This document shows, piece after piece, positions 14,572 through 26,800 of a DNA stretch of 64,000 bases; the stretch's first letter is position 1; every line of letters begins with the position of its first letter. The stretch spans positions 83,472,546-83,536,545 of the forward strand of contig NC_044573.1 in assembly GCF_901933205.1 (NCBI RefSeq). Reading direction: 5' to 3'. Under the pieces are notes generated by a model that searched no databases, was not told the DNA's origin, and saw only the letters and a program-made list of their open reading frames with translations. The DNA comes from Camarhynchus parvulus (Eukaryota > Chordata > Aves > Passeriformes > Thraupidae). A program made the position numbers and the translations under genes.

Positions 14572-17500
14572 TTGAGCAATAAATTAACTAGTAATTCAAG
14601 GGAGATGAAAGTCAGTGGATTTAAGTTGGGCCTTTGTTAAAAATATGAGGTCAGCTGGTCTTACTGATTAAATACATGCTTCTCATATATAAACTTTTTT
14701 AATGTTTCTAGTGATCATCAAAGTCATCAAAGAAATACTGGCTAAGGTCATTTTAGTTTAATAGGATAAGTAGCTAGTTCTCACACATTAAATTTAAAAT
14801 ATTATTTATTATGAAACTAATTGATATTTTTAAAACTGGACTTGTATGCTATTAATAAACTGAGTTTTGGTATCTTCAACAGAAATAGGTTTTAACTAGA
14901 AGAGCTGAAACATTGTCAACAAATCTACCTGTTCCTTTTTTTAGGGTTGTTTATGAAAACTATGATGCAATTTTCATGCATTAATAAAATTATGCATCAG
15001 AAACAAAAATTTCCCAAATGGGAAGTCTTGGGAAGATGTGGATGGAAAGGAGGAAAGTGGAAACAGGGGAGAGGAAAGGGAACAACTCCAAGTTCTTCTT
15101 GGCCACTTGCCAGTGAATGAGTTCTGTGTTACTCAAGTTACCTTCCTAGTGACCAGGAAGGAATTTGGGATGGAAGGGTTGAAAAATTTCAGGGTTTCCA
15201 TCCTCAGCAAAAGGGAGAGAGGAGCTTCCCAGCTCTCTATGGATGCTCCATCTGCCTGTATGCTAGAAGGACCTGCCTTCCCCTAGCTCCTTTTCCTGGA
15301 CATCAGTAGAATCTGGAATATGCTCCAGCCCCAGTGTTAAATGAGAGACACAACTCAGCTGACCTATGCATCCAAGCTGCCAGGCCTCAAAGTCAGCCAA
15401 AATGCTGGAACAGAGAAGAAGGGATAAGAGTTCACGTACAAATTAAAAACGTGGTTTCTTCATTCATCATTCGGTTCTTTAGCTTCACTTAAAATTTTGA
15501 AAGCAATAAAATTACTCTGTTTTTCTCATGTCCTTATGTTAGAATGACCTTAGGTAATGCTGGCAAACATTAGAACAGAACTCAGTTCAGAATTAAATTA
15601 TCGAATATATGTACCTACAGAACAAGATGGCTAGATGTCCAAGTTCCCATGACAGTCATTAAAGATCTCATCAGTGGGGCCTCAGATCACCAAAGTCCAC
15701 TGACTATATTTAATAAATCTTTGAGTATATGGCGGCTCAGATGCTTAGCACATATGTAGACACCTTCATTAATATGCAGCTATGATGGGTGAATTAAATC
15801 TCACCTATAATATCTTAATAAAAGCATAACAAATTATAGCCAGATGCTTAGAAATTGTTGACCTTGATACAATGTGGTGAGATGGCTGTAAGAGCTGTTT
15901 TGCCCTTAACATTCCTGCATGGGGTAGGTGTTGTACCTACATCAATGTAGAAACACACCCTGGAATAGTGCCAGGCAATGAAACCACGTGGCATGACCTG
16001 AACTATCTTTTGTTAGTTAATCTGTCAGCCTCCAAAACATGCCTGTGCACATGAATGTTAGCATGAAAAGTCTCTGTTGGAAATGGCAGAGATCTCTTCA
16101 TCTCCCTGCAACATTCTGACCTCACACCACTGCTGAAACCGTGAGGTTTCATGCTGGGTGGCACAAGGTAAAAACATGCAGAGCAATCTAACAATTTATC
16201 CACATCTGACTACAAGACAGAGCCTGGGAACATCCCTGGGAATTGTTTAATTTATTAGTGTACTTATAGCTTGTGAGTAGTACTTCTCATCTATATAACT
16301 TGCAGGCTTTGCCTTTGAATCCAGCATGATCCACCTGGACTGAAAGAGTGCTACAGTGCTGTGAATAAAATATAGCAGTTTGGTTACAGATGAAGGAAAA
16401 AAAATCCACAAACACCAATCCAAGATATCAAGATATAAGGCACATATTGCTTTGTTACAGCTTCCTTACACAGCTTATAATAACTCAGTTATTGGTACAG
16501 CAATGCAACATTTCCTGGGATTTTCTAGTAATGAACACAAACAAGTGGCACGGGAAGGTAAATGGTGCCATGGAAACAGAATTTAGATACTGCCTTGAGC
16601 AGGATGGTACTGTAGTGTAGGACTAACAAAAGAATGTATAATGATTATGTTAAATATGGTCTAAATGTGAGTGAATCTTACATGCAAATAGAAGATAACA
16701 ATACATTTATGTTTAGTTATTTTCCACCCCTCCCAAAAAAATCTGTCTCACAGGACAGTGAAATCTGAGATTTTTATTCTATAGTGCCATGCCTACTAAC
16801 TTTTAGAGGTAACAGATGTCTTTTTGTACTGTATTTGAATGCATTTACAAGTCACATTTCTTTTTGTTGTTTTTACTGTAGGAATAATACAATTAGCTCT
16901 AAGTGTGTTGGAAATCTCTGTCATTGGCGACTCAGTGCAAACTTAAATTGTGACAATGGATAAAAGAAAAAAATGAAACTCAAATGGTCTTATGCAGACA
17001 GCCCAGTCCAAGGAAAACCTCTCCCTAGATTTGGTAGTAAAATATGGATTAGGTAAATAGCAATGTTTTTCTTTAATAATTGTCTTAAACATTCTCTTGA
17101 AACTATTTTGATCTAAATTAAAAGCAGATTGTTTTCCTTTTTTACATTATTTTTTTGCCTTGCACATTACCTTTTTCTTCAAGTATTGCTGAAGTGTTGC
17201 ACCTACCACCAGATTTTGGCATCTGTGTGCTGAATCTAGTCTTTACATTGTGCACTGCCTGTCATCTCTTTCTGCTTTGAAATTATCCATCCAGTTATTC
17301 TGATCTATAAATAGCAACATACTGGTGAAATAAAATTCTGTATTAGAAGTAATTTAACAGGATTTATGTTTCTGTCCCTAGTTGTTTTGAATGAGCTGTC
17401 ACAGTATGCTGGGATGCCTAGAATGTGTGCTTCAGGAGCTGGGACGTAAAAATTAGGCCAGTTTGGAACTAGCAGTGTCTTGGTATTAGAATTTATAACC

Positions 17501-17839
17501 ATAATATTTTAAATCATTACATTTATAAGACTGCAAGCTGGAGAGGGGCAAACAGAGACCAGGGGATGTGTAAGGAAAATGAAATATCTCAGTCTGTGGG
17601 AGAAGCTGATGCCATGGTCCCACACAGGCAACAAGCAGCTGCAGTGAACAGGTGGATGGACACACAGCCCTTCCATGAGCATTGCCCATCCCACTCCTTC
17701 TCAGCACAGCTTCCAGTGGGCCATTGCAGCCACTTTGGCAAGGAAGACCTGAATAAACTCAGAAATAGAAAACTCATCAGCTGTCTTTGAAGAGTACAGC
17801 TGTATTTCACATTATGGAGACTGAATAGCTTAAGCAGAA

Positions 17840-17945
17840 AGACTGCCTCTTGCCCAAGGTTTCAAATCAAACCAGCAGCAAAACCAGTAATTAGGATCCA
17901 CAAGTTCCTTATTCACAGCTTTCTCCCATTTGCCCAGATGCTGCC
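17840..17945 (-). repeat. MIR-like SINE relic (antisense)
   Basis: The run cttgcccaaggttt (near 17850), then cagcagcaaaaccagtaattaggatcc, follows the order of the antisense MIR core (cttgcccaaggtcacacagc, then gcagagccaggattcgaaccc). The similarity is patchy and from memory; an unrelated ancient SINE of the CORE/MIR group is equally possible. Confidence 0.4.
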
Positions 17946-19763
17946 ACTTCACCATTCCTTTATAATTTTTTTTTCCAGAAAGTTAACTGCAATTGTGAAT
18001 TTTAATTCATCTTTGAAAGGTCCTTTGAAAGGCCAGGGCATGAGAGCCTCAACATGCACAGGAAAGCATGGCCAATGGTACTAACTTGTCTCTTGAAAAT
18101 TGAAAATAGGACAGTGAATTCCATTTTGTGTACAAAATGAAATATTTATCACAAGAAATTTCGGGAAAAGGATTTGAAAGGTCAAATTTTCCATTATGGT
18201 CTAGCAGCAGAAAGGACAGCACAGACCTTCAGAGAAAAGCTAAGGTAAAAATATCACTTTATTCTTAATCTTGACATGCAGACACTTCATTTAATTCAGC
18301 AAACTGCATCCTGTTGCTGCTTAACCCTTTATCCCCTTGACATTCACCTATAAGAGCAATGCTTCACATTTTCTATGCATTGTTTTTCCTTTCACTAATT
18401 ATTCCACACTTCAGATGTGCTCCTTCTGCATGCTCAAAGCAGTTCTGTGAAATTAAAATCTTTAAAAAGGGAATTGTGTAGCTTTTCCCACTCTCTGACT
18501 ATTTGTAAACAGGCGATTTCCTTAAAAAAAAAAAAGTCTGAATCGCCCCTCATTTTTGCCTGATAAAAGTTAAATTTTTTTCTGCAACTTTCTGGTGTCC
18601 AATCTACAGCCCATGGGCTGGGAAGAAAAATAGAGAACATCTTTTGCAGCTTTCTGATTTCTCAGCCATGCACAACTTGAGTCTTAACATTTTCTATGTG
18701 TTTCAGACTCAGTCTTTGTTGTGTTTGACTCCTGTCCATCCTTTCCATGCATTTTGGTCATTGTCATCAACTCATATTTGTTTTTAGGAATGAAGGAGCT
18801 ACTCATCATGAACAAAGGTATTTTTATGATGAGTTTTTTTTAATTTTTTTTTTCCTGTAAGACTTTGACTTGCTCATGTTACTGTTAACCATAGAAAGCT
18901 AACATGCCAAATCTGGCATCTGGTCATATTTGCACAGCATGGAGATGCTATGTACTGCAAACATACCACCTTTAGAAAAGCAAAAAAGGAGAAGGTCAAA
19001 AGATGATCAGCAAAGCAAAAGACAAGTTCCAGGTTTTTTAGTAAAGTGCAGTCTGTATGAATCATGAAAAATTATCAATAAAAATACCAGACTAGTAAGG
19101 AAAAGAGAAAAAAGGGAAAGGAATAAAATGTCTTGTAAACTGAGCATATTTAATCTAATTTAGATTTAAAATTTGATGCACAGTGACAAAAAGTTGGATG
19201 TAAGCATTTTGTTATAGCAGAAACAGCCTCCAAAAAGTACTGATTCAGATTTAGGGATACTCTGAAAACTACTCTGGAATCTAAGAATGCAACAAGAGAA
19301 AAGATCTGTTATTTGTCTGCTGAGTCCTTTCTAATGCAGACTATTATCTTCATAAGATATTTTTCCATGGATTTGTTACTTGGAAAACAACTTAAGCAAA
19401 TTTTTACCTTTTGAAAAGCTGTCTTCTGGGCTTTATTTTGTTTGATTTTTTTTTTCTAACAAGGTTGACTTTGCCTAGACACAGCAAGACATTTGGCATT
19501 TGAAGACAGAAGTTTCAGGACTCCAGCCATGTAGTAAACTAAATTGTATTGTTATTGCTAATGATTAAAAGCAGAAAAACAAAAAGTGAGTGTTAGCACT
19601 TTGGACACCACACAGACTCGCCAAAATGCACATTAATTCAACAAGAAGCTGTTGGCAATTGAAAAATGACAGGTTGGCTTTGACCAAAAGTGGGATTTTA
19701 TATACCAGGTGTAACTGTGATGCTGAAAGATACCGGAAATTTAAAAATAATGGAGAAAAAATA

Positions 19764-19806
19764 TTTAGAGTGAAGAGTGATTATTTAGAGTGATTGTTTA
19801 GAGTGA
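19764..19806 (+). repeat. Three copies of TTTAGAGTGA
   Basis: Identical 10-mers start at 19764, 19784 and 19797, with related gtgaagag sequence between them. This looks like a small local duplication by replication slippage. Confidence 0.75.
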
Positions 19807-22800
19807 AGAGGTAAAACTTTGCATTGATGTCTCATGCAAACACCAAGTTACCAATCATCAGATTCTGTGGATTAGCAGCCCAGGAATTAGCTAGACTTGT
19901 ATTAGTTCATTTTAAAATACATCCTTATTTGTATTCAGCATTATTCTCAAATTTCTTTTTCTATTTATACACCTTTCTGTTTCCTTTCAGACAAAATCTG
20001 GTTTGTTGGTTGGTTTTTTCCCTCAGGAGGTGCTTTTCCTTCCTTTTTCTTTCTTTCCAACAGAATACTTTTTTTTGAGATGTAAAAGCTGTAACTGCAT
20101 CTAGGAATAAAGTTCACTTCATGAAGGATATTGTAATTTTTTTAAATTCTAGTTCAATATAAAACCTTCTAAATTTTGGATTCTTCAGCTAAAAGGATGC
20201 TACCGTATTGGGCACTTCCCATGACAAGACTGTCTCTGAGCTAAAAATGCTGCTCAGCCAGGTCTCTGGGCTGCAGCCATGCTCCTAGAGAACTGAGGAT
20301 GTGTTCCAAGGCAGAATGAATTTATTTCCATTGCTGAGCTATGGTGAAGCTTTGCTGTGATCAAAATATCTTCATAAAATGTCTTGACTCCAGGGAACAG
20401 GAGGCAGAAAATGCTGGATACTTTCTGAGCAGCGTTTATGTTAACAAGATTTCTTTTGGTTTTCCCACAAAGGCTTTTGTTTTTGGAAGTGCATGATTGG
20501 TATGAACTCTTTCTTTCTCATCTGCTCATGGACTGTCAGTTACCTCCTATCTTCTATTTTTTTAAAGACTTTTCAAATGAATGTTGGCCTTCACCCGCTT
20601 CAAAAAATCAGAAGTATTAACATTTTTCTCACCTGTGGTATATGCATGAGCAGCTGTTGTAATAAACACGGTGAATTTTAGGGGATATTGATACATCTTG
20701 TTATAGGAGATTCCAAATGATGAAATAAATAGCTGTAAGATTAATGGAAAGAAAAATTGCAGCATTGATAGTGAATGACAAAACCTTGAACGTGTTTAGA
20801 TAAATAATCTCTGATCTAAAAAAATGCACTTTAAATGCCAGAGAATGTTAATTACTTGCAATTTAATAAGAAAATTAATTAAGGAACAGCACAAGTACAA
20901 AGTAAGAATGCCTGTTGCTTTTCTCAGCAGATAATTGACAGCTTTGAAATACTAATAAAAGCCAAGCTTGAGACATACAAGGCTATTATAGAGCCTATTA
21001 TTTCATGTAGAGGTGAGTTTTGGGCACACAATGGAAAAAAAATCAACTTCATGAGGAAAGTACCAAGTATAATCTGGAGCCATAAAAAAAAATAGGTTAA
21101 AAAATTATTGAAGAAGGAAATTGGAGAGTTGGTACATGAAGTGAAATCCCAGCAATAAAAGAAGGCTGGACATATAGTTAGGATCCTGAAGGATTTCTAG
21201 AATTATCTTCTGTCTCTACTTTTTGACTTCACATCCATGGAAAAGGGAGAGGTTGAACAAAATATAAAATTTATTAATATAATTTACAAACAATAGAAGA
21301 AATATATTGTTGGCTAAAAATGTTTGGACTACTAGTGGGAAAGACAGAAAAAATTTTGTTAATTGTGAGAAAGGCTGTTAAGATCAGGGAGTCAAATATA
21401 ACCTATAGTGTGATGTCTTAAACATTTCAGATAGGAAGGACATTCTAGTAATCCCTTATAAACTCCTGCTTAGTATGCTGGGTAAAGATTTTTCCAGTTT
21501 GCACTTGGCAAGCAGGCAGTAGGTTTCTACCACTATACCTATAAAATGTATGTCTGATTATCTGATCATGAATCATGATATAAGGAAGTTTCATTTCTCA
21601 GCTTGATGTTGTCCTTTGTATAGATGTATCATATTCCTCCTAATTATGTTCAAATGGATAGAAAAAAGGCAAGAAGAGTGGAAACAACTAAAGGAAGCAT
21701 CAGTGTCTACTTTTAAAACTTTCGCTGAGTTTATAACACATGACATAATTGAAACAGAAGAATAAAAAAAACTACAGAATTTTTATAAAGTATTGACTGA
21801 AACATTGAAATTACTTTTACTCATACCTTCATATGTTCTGTATAGTCTTAGATGCATCTCCAGGGGAAGTCTTATTTCTGTAAATGGGAAGAGATATATA
21901 TGCCAATTAATGATGGTTTTTAAATTCAATATAAACAGACAGTGAAGTCCTAAGTTGCCATTCCATTTGTATATCCATTTTTACTATTATTACTATTATT
22001 TATTTACTATAGTGGTAGATTAGAGAGTCTGTTTTCAGAAGCCTTTTGTGTTTATTGTCGTAATATTTATTTGCCATGACCTAATTGCAAGAGACATCTG
22101 TATCTTCCTACCTAGGGCACCCCAAGATTTGTTTCTTTGTTGCTTTAATTATGTTGCATTTTTCATCCCTGAAGCCATTAGTTCTTAAAAAAAAAAAAAA
22201 GACCAGGATGAAAAAATTATGGCTGCAGGGTTTCCAGGTGTCCTAACATTGAGGGCTTTGCTGTCCCAGATTGTGGATGTTTTTTGTGAACTGTTTTCAG
22301 TGAAACAATTCTTCTAATAAGTATTAGAAATACTATCATATTACTAGGAATAACCATAATAATCTAGTATTAATTACTTATTTCATTACTTATGTGCTAA
22401 ATCTAGCATTGTAGCATTAGGAAACCATGAGCTGAGCAATGCAGCAATGAGATTTTCTAAATTTAGAATAGTATTTATAATCTTTAATTACAAGATGAAC
22501 AAATAAGAGGAGAAATTACTATGGCACAGATTGAACACTGATTTACAGATATCATGCTAGTTCTCTGTCTTGAAGTTCTTTTAATGGAGTTTTTCTTGTT
22601 ATTTACAACTTTTGATTGGAATTGAGAAGAAGAAAGCTGTTGCCAGTGGAGAAACTAAACTTAAGAGAACAGTTAGGGATATTTTAGAGTTCTCTGGGCT
22701 ACCCAGGACTGGATCCACGTGTCCAGAACACAAGTAGAATAGCTTAATGAATTCTGAAGGAAACCCTGTCGTGCTGCTCTGGACAGCATTATCCATGGAC

Positions 22801-23389
22801 ATATTTATCCTGCCATCAAGTGTGATTTCCCTTAATTAGCTCAGCAGATGGGCTGATGTGTTTGGCTCCAGCACTGATGGCAACAAGGCTGCCGTTGCTC
22901 AGGCTTCAGGGAAGTTTTTACCAGGACCCAATGTCTATTCTTGGTGGCGAAGGCCTGACTTGCTATTGCTTAGCAACTGGTGATTTCTAGCCAGATTAAA
23001 GTTTCATGTGCTGTAATGATTCTTAATAAGGCATATGATCTTGAGCAAGTGTGTTTATGGGTGTGAGAACAGAGGGCTGAAGATGAATAAGCACACATCA
23101 GCGTGTAGGAGATGGAAAACTACTGGAGTGAGCACAGGATAGCACAGGAGGCCCTGCTCTCACTGCCTCAATGATATAGTAAAATTCAGGGTGGGGGAGA
23201 GAGCATTTGAGCATAACATTATGGGATTTTGTATCAGTGAAAGCTTTTCAGCAAAATATGTCATGTTCTCTATCTTTCAAAGGCAGTAAGTTTTAGTCAC
23301 TGATAATTCCACTTTTGTTCATAAATCCAAAAACTTTAAAAGAAGTTCTGTGGGGGGGAAAAGACCTTTTTCCTCCCTTTTATGGAGGA

Positions 23390-23455
23390 AAATACAATAA
23401 TTAATGTTGGAAAAGGCTTCTAAGATCATCAAGTCCAACTGTTCACTAAGTTGAT
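23390..23455 (-). mobile_element. CR1 LINE 3'-end fragment (antisense)
   Basis: The sequence attaatgttggaaaaggctt, then ctaagatcatcaagtccaac, is the reverse complement of the standard avian CR1 3' end. It is a short fragment with several substitutions. The upstream acaataattaa corresponds to the degenerate terminal repeat of CR1. Confidence 0.8.
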
Positions 23456-23835
23456 CATTTGGGTGGTGCAAATGTTAGGAATTTCAAATGAACTGTGGAG
23501 GATATTCAAACATGTACTGGTCTTATTTGGAGAATTGAACAGGAAACAGTTTTTCACTATCACAGGACTTGTCAGGATTGCAAGTTTTCAGGACTGCAGC
23601 AAAACTGGGTCATGGGCTGACCTCAGCCAACAGCCAAATGCCCACACTACTGCTTCCTCCTCCCTTCTGCCATGGGATGGGGGGAGAAAATAGAAGGAAG
23701 GTGAAAAGACTCATGGACCAAGATAATGACAGTTAATAAAGAAGGTAAGAGCTGTACACGGAACCAAACAGAGGATTCATTCACTACTTCCTATAAGCAG
23801 GTGTGTGGCCGTTCCTTAGAAACAAGGGGCTCAGC

Positions 23836-23899
23836 AACCACAGCAATGACTTGAAAGACAAATCCATAACCACATATTGTGGTTATTGCCATAACCACA
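23836..23899 (+). promoter_or_regulatory. Candidate RUNX-motif cluster with a 9-bp hairpin
   Basis: Four copies of the RUNX-type heptamer AACCACA/TGTGGTT lie within 64 bp: 23836-23842, 23868-23874, 23878-23884 (reverse orientation) and 23893-23899. Copies two and three also form a perfect 9-bp inverted repeat (ATAACCACA, loop TAT, TGTGGTTAT; 23866-23886). The motif identity is directly visible. Enhancer function is inference only. Confidence 0.3.
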
Positions 23900-26800
23900 A
23901 ACATCCTTCCTCTTCCTACTTCATTGGGCTGACAGGAAGAAAGCAAGCTTCATCCCAAACAGACCCAGCAGAAACTGAAACTTTTATGTTTGCTTTTTCC
24001 TTCCTCCTTTTTTTTTTCTTTTATTTTTTTAATGTGTGGCTGAAGAGGTGTATGACCACTAGTGGCAATATGAGAAACTCAAACATGTTTTTCTGCTTTT
24101 TCTATTCTCCTTGACATTACTTGGTTTTTGGCATGGTGAATAAATCATCCTCACTCTGTCTTAACAAACATTTAACCATTTAAATTAGTTTAAATAGGTC
24201 CAATAAAAAAACCTAGAAAATATCAAGTCAGAAACGCCAAGGCACTTTGTGTCCTTGATCAAAGTGAGGGACTTGTTTTCTAACAAATCTGACCCAGATA
24301 AAGTAACAGCTGACAGCTGCTTCTTCTATGCTGAATCAATGTCAAAATTAGCAAGTTCTTCCAAGATTTCCTTTTCTCTTTGACTGGAAGAGGAAATCTT
24401 CATCAAAATTGATTCATTCTTGCAAAGAAATTTAGGCCCCAAGGAGTTGATATTTTCTAAGAATGGAGAAAATTGAAAAAAAGAAAGAAAAACAAAAACA
24501 AAACACCCAACAATGCTCTCATTCAAAAATGTACTTATCCATCAAGAAGTAAGTCAAGAAAACGTCCTCAGGAAATCCATGAGGAAAGGATTCATAAATA
24601 AGGCATGCTCAGAGGTTACATTTTAATTAGGAGACTGCACAGAGCACAGCCATCAGTGCTGCCATAGGGATGTGATGGGAGATGGTTTACATATAAGAAC
24701 TGAGGGTGCAACAGTGAAATTTAACCCATTAAATGCTTTCAGTGCTAGAACTGATGGCTAGAAAGTAATTGATATATGTTTCTTGTCAGTATGGCATCTT
24801 TTTGCTTATTTGTTTTTAGCTGCCACTTTCACAGAGTCATATTCTTTTTGCCACCTGTAAATACATGGTGTGCTTTCAGTGTCTTTGCCATATTCCTTTG
24901 GACTGACTCCAAATAAAGTTAAACCAATGGAAGGTCTTGTATGAAGAGACTGCATAATTTGACTCAAATTATCTTTTTGCTCAGAGGCTGGAGAACGAAT
25001 ACAAAAAGTAATATTACTTTCAAAATAAAGTCATTAGTAATCATTAAAGCAGCAGCCAAAAGCAGACAGTATTACAGCTGCATTAAAAAAAATGAAGTGG
25101 AAGTCAAACATTACTACTAATCACTGCCATTGTCCTGAAAGAGCAGAAATTAAGCACTGACTTAAACTCATTTTAAATCTCATTACTGACAGACCAAATT
25201 ACTAAAATTGTGGAGGTCTTACTCATGGATTTCCATAGACAAAAGTATCTTTGCATTCTTTAAATTTGCAAGTGTCCTTAAGAGCTACCAGAATGACAGC
25301 ATAGGAACTACATCCAGTTGTATGGGTGACTGATGGGTACATGGAAGCCAGGTTCCTAGTGCTCTCTTGCTGATGTGACTTGACTCTGATGGGGTAAGAA
25401 GCTGACAGGTTATTTTATTCCTCTTGCCCTTTCATTGTGAGACAACAGAGATGAAAGTTTTGCCATGATGGCATGCCTCTCTTGTGGGAATTCACAGAAT
25501 TCACTAATTTGTTTTCAGCCAAGGAGTTTGTCACTACCAGCCTGGGCTTGATTTGAGTATTGCATCAGAAACTAAAGTCACAATATTCCAGTTTAGACTT
25601 CTGGCCTTTCTGGTGTCCCTGTTTATGGCCCTGAATAAACAAAGATATGGAGAAGCAAAATGAGCCTAACAGTAATCATTTGGTTTCCATTCGTAATGTG
25701 AGCTTGAAGACCCTGATACAAACCTGCTGAAATACTGCATGACTATGTGTAATATCCCAGCAAATGTTCATGGGTATCCCAAACAGCTATTGGAGTAAGA
25801 TTGTGGTAAAAATGGATTGTAATCAGATGATCGTGTGTTCAAGGTACTGGAATTGCCCAAATATAACTGTAAAGGGAATGATTTGTTGGTTTCCAATATA
25901 TTTGTGTCTGTGATGGACAGATCAAAGTGAGGGCCCTGTCACACTAGTGTGTTGCACTATTTTATTAAGTCCCCATATGTCTGCTGACCCTTGGTAACTG
26001 AACTTCTTTACACTGTGCTATTGGCAGATATGATCTAATTCCAGGTACTTTTACCTTACAGGCTATAGTTTAACTGATTTCACTTACCTTACAGGCAGAT
26101 GGATGGGTACTTCAGCAGAGCTGATATTCTTAAGCATATTAAACCAACCAAATCTGATCAAGTATCTAAGCTGATATTATTAAACCTTTTGTTGTTGTTA
26201 TTAAATTTTTCAGTTGTGTGAGTTCTTCCAAAGAGCAAGTTGGATGTATTCCTGACCATGTATCATTGCCAGGGCAGGAAAAGGCCAGGTGAACATCTGT
26301 GCAACGCACCTTTAGTGCCTTGCAGATACAAGAGTAGAAAGAGTCCATGTGCATAATGTCAGTGACCTTGGCTCTGCATGGGTATTTGCCCACACACACA
26401 GACCTCAAAGAAGAATCCTTGTAGTGTACAAGGTCTCAAAACTATTTTATTTTGTGGTTCAAGCAGGATTAGCAGCACTTAAACGTGGAAGAAATGTAGG
26501 TTGTACTTCTGCCAGCATAGCAGCTACAAACATAACCACAGCTAGTGAGGTGACCTGAACAAGTAGCACCTTTGATGAGAGCAAATATTTGTGTTCAGTT
26601 TCTCAGTTCCTTTTTAAGTAATCATGACAGTCTGGATTAATGTCATTTTGCTTTAGGCCCTCATTTGAGGACTGGAGGTGATAAGCCTGGCAGCCTAGCA
26701 CTTTCCTTAGCCCTTGGAGAAATGGGCTGGACAGAGATCAGCCTAGAGCTGCCCACTCCTCCCCACCAAGAGGAGGAAGACAAAGGTGCCCAGGCTCCCC

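Larger units (their letters stand above)
3641..23389. other. Intronic stretch, mostly featureless
   Basis: AT-rich intron with no recognisable exon, RNA gene or young transposon. Two patches of clearly higher GC lie at about 7265-7560 and 9850-10110. They carry overlapping ORFs of 60-98 codons in several frames, as expected when stop codons are rare, and match nothing I know. A short palindrome (14547-14571), a MIR-like relic (about 17840-17945) and a small triple repeat (19764-19806) are listed separately. Confidence 0.5.

Noticed and set aside
22835..22900. tRNA-derived SINE suggested by a tagctcagcagatggg A-box-like string
   Set aside because: No matching B box at the right distance and no cloverleaf arms, so the A-box resemblance alone is not enough.
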